From NCBI GenBank assembly GCA_046758465.1, contig JBHIAG010000111.1:1-5232 (forward strand): DNA of 5,232 nt. Direction: 5' to 3'. Shown in pieces: positions 1-5,232 of the stretch. The stretch comes from JBHIAG01 sp046758465 (GTDB lineage: Bacteria; Acidobacteriota; Terriglobia; Acidiferrales; 2-02-FULL-67-57). The translations under genes and the position numbers were made by a program. Below the pieces are notes generated by a model. That model made no database searches and was not told the DNA's origin. It worked only from the letters and a program-made list of their open reading frames with translations. Position 1 is the first letter of the stretch. Each line of letters begins with the position of its first letter.

Positions 1-99
1 CGCGTTCTCGCGTTGCAGAAGGTCAGGCTGGTTTGCGGGCTTGGGCTCTGCCGGCAGAGTCTCGCTGTCCTGACCTTTCTTCATCTCAGAATCGCTCAT
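1..99 (-). CDS. N-terminal fragment of an unidentified protein (33 codons, runs off left edge)
   Basis: On the minus strand an ATG at 99 opens a frame that stays open for exactly 33 codons to the window edge. It begins MSDSEMKKGQ and continues through a stretch rich in Glu, Pro, Lys and Gln, ending DLLQRENA. The start is chosen because it is the only ATG in the frame after an in-frame TGA at 136-138. The Shine-Dalgarno match is weak: a GAG about 9 nt upstream and an AGAAGG about 20 nt upstream. A hydrophilic, acidic, probably disordered N-terminus leading into a possible helix (LLQREN) is seen in GrpE-type co-chaperones and many coiled-coil proteins. 33 residues are too few to assign a family, so no function is claimed. 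The gene is divergent from the barrel gene at 479. Its early codons contain nested inverted repeats (17-80). Confidence 0.6.
   Translation of the reverse strand, partial: MSDSEMKKGQDSETLPAEPKPANQPDLLQRENA
17..80. repeat. Nested inverted repeats inside the start of the minus-strand gene
   Basis: A perfect 9-bp inverted repeat, AAGGTCAGG at 19-27 and CCTGACCTT at 69-77, extends by two more pairs (17-18 with 79-80) if one T at 78 is bulged. Between the arms lies a perfect 14-bp palindrome, CTCTGCCGGCAGAG, at 46-59. In the minus-strand mRNA these could form an outer stem with an inner hairpin. Whether this is regulatory or only a product of the codon choice is not shown. Confidence 0.5.
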
Positions 100-300
100 A
101 TGCGTAGACTCGTTCGCCCTTCTACCTGAAATGCCTCAGCCACACTCCTCCCTTTTGCTCGCGGGCGTGTATTGAGCAATCCGGTGGCCACGCGCTGGCC
201 CGGGTGCCAAAAAGAAGTCCAGCCTTTTCAATACGCTTAGAACTCCTGGCGTGCTTGCGCGCTCATTCGGCTGCGCGCGCGGGAGTTGATTCCCTGCCAA

Positions 301-341
301 CGGGAGCCGTTTCCCTGGCTTCCCGTGCTCGTTTTCTTTTC
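301..341 (+). terminator. Possible stem-loop with downstream T-rich tract in the leader region
   Basis: CGGGAGCC at 301-308 pairs with GGCTTCCCG at 317-325, giving eight pairs with one bulged T around an 8-nt loop. A T-rich stretch (GTTTTCTTTT, 331-340) starts six nt after the stem. This resembles an intrinsic terminator or leader attenuator read on the plus strand, but the gap between stem and T tract is too long for a textbook one. It lies about 140 nt upstream of the barrel gene. Confidence 0.2.
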
Positions 342-467
342 CGCACGCTCCCCGGCAGCTCCGGCACCCCTGTGCTGCTTGTTTTTGAGGGGTTAGCAAG
401 CGGTTGTGCACGTGAAGTTCTCCCGGGACGGCCTGCCGGTATGGCCATTGGCTTGCGAGGAAATAGC

Positions 468-473
468 GGAGGG
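468..473 (+). promoter_or_regulatory. Ribosome binding site that decides the GTG start of the barrel gene
   Basis: GGAGGG lies five nt before the GTG at 479. An in-frame ATG at 506 (residue 10) is preceded only by a GC-rich run with no comparable purine site, so the GTG start is preferred. Confidence 0.6.
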
Positions 474-478
474 AACAG

Positions 479-1951
479 GTGTGCGAGCTGCCCACAGGCG
501 CGCGCATGGTTCGCGAAGATTCGGCACAGCCTGAGGCTCAGAGGCGTTTGCAATCACGTTCGTACAGCTACGACTGCTTGGCCGGGTTGCTTGCTTGGCG
601 GTGGGCACTGCTTTTGCTTTGGCTGTTGTTGATAACCAGCCCGTCCGTGCCGGCGGGGGCGCAGTCGCCCGGCAACTCGCTGGGCGAAGGCGCTCGACCG
701 TTAGACGCCGAACCGGCAAGCCTGAGGAGCTCAGGCCCGCTGCCAGGCCTTGGCGGGGGTGCTGCCGGCGCCAGCGCCGCCGAAGAAGAGCAAAAGAATA
801 GAGCGGAAGCGGTGGAGCGGGCTCTGACCCACATACGCGCCCGCGAGTACGAGCAAGCGCTCGCCATCTGGCGCCGTCTGGCAGCGGAGAATCCCCACGA
901 CTACGAAGCCCGCGTGTGGGTGGCGCGGTTGCTCAGTTGGCAGGGCCAGCAATCGGCGGCCGAAGAGGTGTATCGCGGGGTGCTGCGCGAAGCTCCCAAC
1001 AACCTGGCGGCTGCACTGGGCCTGGTGGACGTGGTGAGCTGGCAAGGACGCACCGGCGAGGCCAAGTCACACCTGCGCCGCTTGCAGGCGCAACATCGCA
1101 GCAACCCTGAAGTCCTGTTGCGTCTGGGGCGAATCTCTCGCTGGCAGGGCCAGCGGCAAGAAGCTCTCTCTTACTACCAAGAGGTGCTGAGAGTTGATCC
1201 CGCCAACGAGGAAGCGCGCACGGCGTTGGAGGTGCTGCAGGCCCAAACCCGCTACCGGATAGCGGTCGGCTACTTTCTGGAGGAGTTCGACTTCGTCCGC
1301 AACACCCACGGAAATTTCGTTGAGTTTCTCTACCACGACCACCGGCGCCTCTGGCTCCGGGGACGGTTTCAATATCAGAATAAATTTTTCGAGAACAACA
1401 CACGCTATATCGTCGGAGCTACGTATCGCTTTGGGGAAGCTACCTACCTGCGGGGGGAGTTTGGGTGGGCGGCTGCGGGTGACCGAGTAATCCCCAATCA
1501 GGACTACATGGTTGAATTGACACAGGGCTTGGGTGGCAGCGTTGCGGTCGGCGGCGGCTATCGGTTGCTCAACTTTCACGACGCCGAGGCCCAGGTGCTG
1601 ACGGCCCGGTTTAGCCGGGACTTCCGCTCTGACCTCCATCTCGAGGTACACTACACTCCTGCGCGCACCCGCTTTGCTGCGACCGCGAGCCGCGTCTGGA
1701 ACCATGGTGGTTGGACGCGCTTGGTGTGGGAGGCCAACCGCAGGGTCAGCCCCTATGTGCTGTATGCGGTGGGAGCGGAGAACTTTGCCACCGCCGATAG
1801 ACTCGGACGGTTTTCCGCCCAGACCTACGGCGTGGGCGCCGAGGTACATATCACCCCTTCGCAGGGCTTGCGTCTCAGTTACCACTTTCAGAACCGCACC
1901 CAGGGGAGTCGGGAACAGGGCTTCGGGATCTCGTACTTCTTTGGTTTCTAA
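479..1951 (+). CDS. TPR-containing YaiO-type outer-membrane beta-barrel protein
   Basis: The 490-residue product has an unusually long polar n-region, a hydrophobic core at about 41-54 (ALLLLWLLLI) and a likely signal-peptidase site after AGA at 59-61. An Ala/Gly/Pro-rich linker follows (about 62-100). TPR-like helices span about 105-250, with a WQG motif at 154-156, 188-190 and 222-224, spaced exactly 34 residues apart, the TPR period. The rest (about 255-490) alternates polar and aromatic residues with many Tyr, Phe and Arg and ends ISYFFGF. A C-terminal Phe is the usual signal for BAM-dependent insertion. TPRs with L-x-W-x-G motifs in front of a small barrel are known in YaiO-family proteins and in exopolysaccharide exporters such as PgaA and PelB. 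E. coli YaiO is much shorter and lacks this TPR block. The role is probably export or envelope-related; no polysaccharide genes lie alongside to prove it. The gene seems monocistronic. Alternative starts are ATG 506 and TTG 548, the latter giving a more usual signal peptide length. Confidence 0.82.
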   Translation: MCELPTGARMVREDSAQPEAQRRLQSRSYSYDCLAGLLAWRWALLLLWLLLITSPSVPAGAQSPGNSLGEGARPLDAEPASLRSSGPLPGLGGGAAGASAAEEEQKNRAEAVERALTHIRAREYEQALAIWRRLAAENPHDYEARVWVARLLSWQGQQSAAEEVYRGVLREAPNNLAAALGLVDVVSWQGRTGEAKSHLRRLQAQHRSNPEVLLRLGRISRWQGQRQEALSYYQEVLRVDPANEEARTALEVLQAQTRYRIAVGYFLEEFDFVRNTHGNFVEFLYHDHRRLWLRGRFQYQNKFFENNTRYIVGATYRFGEATYLRGEFGWAAAGDRVIPNQDYMVELTQGLGGSVAVGGGYRLLNFHDAEAQVLTARFSRDFRSDLHLEVHYTPARTRFAATASRVWNHGGWTRLVWEANRRVSPYVLYAVGAENFATADRLGRFSAQTYGVGAEVHITPSQGLRLSYHFQNRTQGSREQGFGISYFFGF

Positions 1952-1967
1952 GGCAGCGTCGCGCGGG

Positions 1968-1992
1968 GGGCGCAACCCCAGAAGTTGCGCTC
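1968..1992 (+). terminator. Hairpin just after the barrel gene, possible terminator without U tract
   Basis: GCGCAAC at 1970-1976 and GTTGCGC at 1984-1990 form a perfect 7-bp stem around a 7-nt loop. Two more pairs (one G-T) extend it to 1968-1992. It starts 16 nt after the stop codon, a natural place for a transcript end. No T run follows, so it may be a 3'-end stabilising hairpin or act with Rho rather than be an intrinsic terminator. Confidence 0.35.
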
Positions 1993-2040
1993 GCGGCGAA
2001 CAGGAGGAGGGAACGGGATGCTGGAGGATGTCAGTCCTGC

Positions 2041-2080
2041 CGCCACTTCCCGCCACTGCCCGCTACTTCCCGCCGCTTGA
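2041..2080 (+). repeat. Four imperfect tandem copies of a 10-bp unit
   Basis: The unit CGCCACTTCC at 2041-2050 is followed head to tail by copies at 2051-2060 (one change, T to G at unit position 8), 2061-2070 (one change, C to T at position 4) and 2071-2080 (three changes, at positions 5, 9 and 10). The array is non-coding and ends 12 nt before the tRNA-like sequence. The 10-bp period is close to one turn of the DNA helix. It could be replication slippage or phased protein-binding sites. Confidence 0.65.
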
Positions 2081-2092
2081 CCCACCCCTGCC

Positions 2093-2144
2093 GGGGTCTC
2101 ATAATCCCCTGGTTCCTGGGTTTGAGTCTCATCGCCGGCACCCA
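2093..2144 (+). tRNA. 3' half of a tRNA with CAT anticodon (Met/Ile2 type), relic without 5' half
   Basis: GGGG at 2093-2096 pairs with CCCC at 2106-2109 around a canonical anticodon loop CTCATAA (2098-2104): anticodon CAT at 2100-2102, T33 before it, A37 after it. TGGTTC (2110-2115) fits a variable region. A T arm follows with stem CTGGG (2116-2120), loop TTTGAGT (2121-2127) and CTCAT (2128-2132). An acceptor-like CGCCGGC (2133-2139), A73 and CCCA follow, close to where the CCA end should fall. Defects: a T-T mismatch closes the anticodon stem, one T-stem pair is lost, the variable region and the tail each have one extra base, and TTTGA replaces TTCGA. The 26 nt upstream (about 2067-2092) hold no D arm (no AGCTCAG-like motif) and no acceptor partner GCCGGCG. 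It is therefore not a working tRNA. A relic or an attachment-site half left by an element that integrated at a tRNA 3' end is the best reading. Chance resemblance remains possible. Confidence 0.5.
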
Positions 2145-2222
2145 TTTTGTCGGCAGGTTGGCGGGCAGCGAGCGGTAGGACGTGGCGCGGCGCAGGGGCG
2201 CGGTGTCGCGGCATGAGTCTGT

Positions 2223-2226
2223 GAGG
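2223..2226 (+). promoter_or_regulatory. Ribosome binding site fixing the GTG start of ubiX
   Basis: GAGG lies five nt before GTG 2232 and eight nt before a second GTG at 2235. An in-frame TGA at 2214-2216 rules out any longer product, so the start must be one of these two adjacent codons. Confidence 0.5.
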
Positions 2227-2231
2227 AACCC

Positions 2232-2825
2232 GTGGTGATACGGCGATTGGTGATCGGCATTTCAGGCTCTTCGGGCGCACTCTATGGCGTGCGCCTGCTG
2301 GAAGTGCTGCACGATGTCCCGGAAGTCGAGACGCACCTAGTGGTGAGTCCGGCAGCGGAAATCAACATCGAGCATGAGACCGAGCGGTCCGCCGAGTTTG
2401 TCAAGCGGCTGGCGACGGTCTGCTACGACCCGAACGATTTGGCCGCCAGCATCTCCAGCGGCTCGTTCCGCACCGGCGGCATGATCATTGCCCCGTGCAG
2501 CGTGCGCAGCCTGGGCGCCATCGCCACCGCGCAGACCACCAACTTGCTGCTGCGCGCCGCCGACGTGACGCTGAAGGAACGGCGGCGGCTGCTGTTGCTG
2601 GTGCGCGAAACGCCCCTGCACCTGGGCCACCTGCGCTTGATGGTAGCGGTCACCGAGATGGGCGCCATCGTCATGCCGCCGGTGCCCGCTCTCTACGCCA
2701 AGCCGCGCTCGATTGATGACATGATCAACCAAACCATCGGCCGCGTCCTCGACCTGTTTGATCTTCCCCACGACCTGGTGCGGCGCTGGCAGGGATTGCC
2801 GCAGGCCCGGGAAGTGCCACGCTAG
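2232..2825 (+). CDS. ubiX: Flavin prenyltransferase UbiX
   Basis: The 197-residue product matches the UbiX family in length (E. coli UbiX is about 190) and motif order. The enzyme transfers dimethylallyl from dimethylallyl phosphate to FMN, making prenylated FMN for UbiD-type decarboxylases; it is cytoplasmic and usually dodecameric. A flavin-binding GISGSSGA lies at 9-16, HLVVSPAAE at 35-43 and SGSFRTGGMIIAPCS at 76-90. RAADVTLKERRR (108-119), RETPLHLGH (125-133), PPVPALY (149-155) and GRVLDLF (170-176) follow. By alignment from memory with the Pseudomonas aeruginosa enzyme, its R122, K129, E140, Y169 and R185 correspond here to R108, K115, E126, Y155 and R171; all are kept, and the spacing is identical, so the protein should be active. 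It starts with GTG (two in tandem) and is the first gene of a probable three-gene operon, 17 nt ahead of an aromatic acid-CoA ligase. No ubiD partner is in the window. Roles in quinone synthesis or in aromatic (de)carboxylation both fit; the neighbours favour the latter. Confidence 0.93.
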   Translation: MVIRRLVIGISGSSGALYGVRLLEVLHDVPEVETHLVVSPAAEINIEHETERSAEFVKRLATVCYDPNDLAASISSGSFRTGGMIIAPCSVRSLGAIATAQTTNLLLRAADVTLKERRRLLLLVRETPLHLGHLRLMVAVTEMGAIVMPPVPALYAKPRSIDDMINQTIGRVLDLFDLPHDLVRRWQGLPQAREVPR

Positions 2826-2842
2826 CCCCCAGAGTTGCACGC

Positions 2843-4411
<1,569 letters not shown>

Positions 4412-4444
4412 GGATAAGCTCTGCTTGCTGACACACCCATTCGC

Positions 4445-4450
4445 AGGAGG
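4445..4450 (+). promoter_or_regulatory. Strong ribosome binding site of the crotonase-family gene
   Basis: A consensus AGGAGG followed by TGACG places the ATG at 4456 five nt downstream. It is the best Shine-Dalgarno match in the window and suggests high translation of the third operon gene compared with the weak sites of ubiX and the ligase. Confidence 0.7.
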
Positions 4451-4455
4451 TGACG

Positions 4456-5232
4456 ATGGCTTACCAGAATTTGCGGCTGGAAGTGGCAGCGCCGCTGGCG
4501 ACGCTGGTGCTCAACCGCCCCGAGCGCCTCAATGCCCTCAACCTGGAAACCGCGCGCGAGCTGCGCAGCGCCGTTGAAGCGGTCGCAGCACGGGCCGACA
4601 TCCGTGCTGTCATCCTGCGCGGCGAAGGCCGCGCCTTCTCGGCCGGCGGCGACATCCGCGGCATGCAAGAGTGGGTTGAGCAGAAGCGGCCGGAAGGCTT
4701 TTTTGATGAGCCGCTCAAAGAGATTCACGCCCTGGTGCGCGCGCTCTGGGAGCTACCCAAGCCGGTGATCGCGGCCGTGCACGGCGTGGCGGCCGGTGCC
4801 GGCATGAGCCTGGCGCTTGCCGCCGACCTGCGCCTGGCGGCCGAAGGGACGCGCTTCAGCCTGGCCTTCATCAACATCGGACTCTCGCCCGACTCCGGCA
4901 GCACCTACACCCTGCCGCGGCTCGTGGGCCTGGGCAAGGCGCTGGAGCTGGCGCTGACGGGCGAGTTCATCGCCGCCGAAGAAGCCGCGCAGCTCGGCCT
5001 CGTCAACCGCGTCGTGCCCGAAGCCGAGTTGGTGGCCGCGGCCGAGGCCCTGGCCCGGCGCATCGCCGAAAAGTCAGCCTACGCCGTGGCCCGCATCAAG
5101 CGCCTCCTGCACGACGCCTACGCCCGCCCGCTGGCCGCGCAACTCGACGCCGAGCACCGCGCCCAGATGGACATTGCGCGCCACTCAGCCGATTTCATCG
5201 AAGGCGTGCGCGCCTTCCTCGAAAAGCGCCCC
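4456..5232 (+). CDS. Enoyl-CoA hydratase/isomerase family protein, PaaG-like (C-terminus cut by window edge)
   Basis: From ATG 4456 the frame is open for 259 codons to the right edge; family members are about 260-265 residues, so only a few residues and the stop are missing. Crotonase-fold signatures are clear: LNRPERLNAL (19-28), the oxyanion-hole region FSAGGDIRGM (61-70), and HGVAAGAGMSLALAADLRLA (109-128). GLSPDSGSTYTLPRLVG (142-158) and a C-terminal FIEGVRAFLEKRP complete the fold. The two glutamates that hydrate enoyl-CoA in classical crotonase appear to be Ser118 and Phe138 here. Instead Asp146 in the SPDSG motif matches the catalytic Asp of PaaG-type enzymes (E. coli PaaG has IPDCGG). 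An isomerase role on an aromatic-derived or unsaturated CoA ester is therefore likelier than simple hydration. It lies 44 nt after the aryl-CoA ligase with its own strong ribosome site and is very probably co-transcribed. Other options include dienoyl-CoA or delta3-delta2 enoyl-CoA isomerase. Confidence 0.88.
   Translation, partial: MAYQNLRLEVAAPLATLVLNRPERLNALNLETARELRSAVEAVAARADIRAVILRGEGRAFSAGGDIRGMQEWVEQKRPEGFFDEPLKEIHALVRALWELPKPVIAAVHGVAAGAGMSLALAADLRLAAEGTRFSLAFINIGLSPDSGSTYTLPRLVGLGKALELALTGEFIAAEEAAQLGLVNRVVPEAELVAAAEALARRIAEKSAYAVARIKRLLHDAYARPLAAQLDAEHRAQMDIARHSADFIEGVRAFLEKRP

Larger units (their letters stand above)
100..478. promoter_or_regulatory. Divergent intergenic region with no supported gene
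   Basis: These 379 nt separate the divergent gene at 99 (minus) from the barrel gene at 479 (plus), so both promoters should lie here. Open frames cross it on both strands, but none has a plausible start with a ribosome site or a recognisable protein, and they run on into the barrel gene in the wrong frame. I found no convincing -35/-10 pair: TTGAGG at 385-390 has no TATAAT-like partner at normal spacing. The one visible structure is the stem-loop at 301-325. The first ~100 nt upstream of the plus-strand gene are less GC-biased than the coding sequence. Confidence 0.45.

Noticed and set aside
204..632. 142-codon plus-strand frame through the divergent intergenic region
   Set aside because: It starts with GTG without a ribosome site, overlaps the signal-peptide region of the barrel gene in another frame, and its product is an Arg/Ala/Cys-rich shadow without a family pattern.
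1067..2056. 329-codon open frame on the minus strand, opposite the barrel gene
   Set aside because: It lies antisense to a gene with a signal peptide, periodic TPR motifs and barrel pattern. Its own product shows no recognisable domain and its start lies in non-coding DNA; long antisense frames are expected in GC-rich sequence.
2041..2080. CRISPR-like array
   Set aside because: The 10-bp units abut directly with no spacers and are too short for CRISPR repeats.
2064..2144. A complete functional tRNA-Met gene
   Set aside because: No D arm or 5' acceptor strand precedes the anticodon arm, and the T stem and closing anticodon pair are damaged.
2147..2181. Possible sigma-70 promoter for ubiX (TTGTCG with TAGGAC)
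   Set aside because: The spacer would be 23 nt and the -10 match is poor, so it is not supported.
1674..2216. 180-codon plus-strand frame running from the barrel gene into the spacer
   Set aside because: It is out of frame with the barrel gene. Its stretch SHNPLVPGFE is what results when a tRNA 3' half is translated, which supports the tRNA-relic reading and not a protein.

Overview
The window is GC-rich bacterial DNA. Genes start at clear Shine-Dalgarno sites (GGAGGG, GAGG, AGGAGG), and GTG starts are used. An outer-membrane beta-barrel protein ending in phenylalanine implies a Gram-negative (diderm) host. The mix of a TPR plus YaiO-type barrel, a UbiX flavin prenyltransferase and aromatic CoA-ester genes would suit an Acidobacteriota-like or proteobacterial soil or sediment organism. 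The sequence alone does not settle the phylum.

Layout. Positions 1-99 hold the first 33 codons of an unidentified gene on the minus strand, running off the left edge. Positions 100-478 are a divergent intergenic region with no convincing gene; it holds one stem-loop followed by a T-rich stretch. Positions 479-1951 (+) encode a secreted protein with N-terminal TPR repeats and a C-terminal YaiO-type outer-membrane barrel. Positions 1952-2231 are non-coding. They hold a hairpin just after the barrel gene, four imperfect tandem copies of a 10-bp unit, and a sequence that reads as the 3' half of a CAT-anticodon tRNA with no 5' half.

From 2232 to the right edge, three genes lie head to tail on the plus strand and look like one operon: ubiX (2232-2825), a benzoate-CoA ligase family enzyme (2843-4411, 17 nt after ubiX), and a PaaG-like crotonase-family isomerase/hydratase (4456 to the edge, 44 nt after the ligase).

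How the genes may work together. The ligase would activate an aromatic acid such as benzoate or a hydroxybenzoate to its CoA thioester. The crotonase-family enzyme would act on a later CoA intermediate. UbiX makes prenylated FMN, the cofactor of UbiD-type (de)carboxylases, so the operon points to aromatic-acid metabolism that includes a UbiD step. No ubiD is present in the window, so its identity and location are open. The barrel gene seems to be a separate transcription unit.

I did not see a clearly new multi-gene system. The most unusual items are the tRNA 3'-half relic with its adjacent tandem repeat, the UbiX and aromatic CoA ligase pairing without UbiD, and the loss of both classical crotonase glutamates in the last gene.
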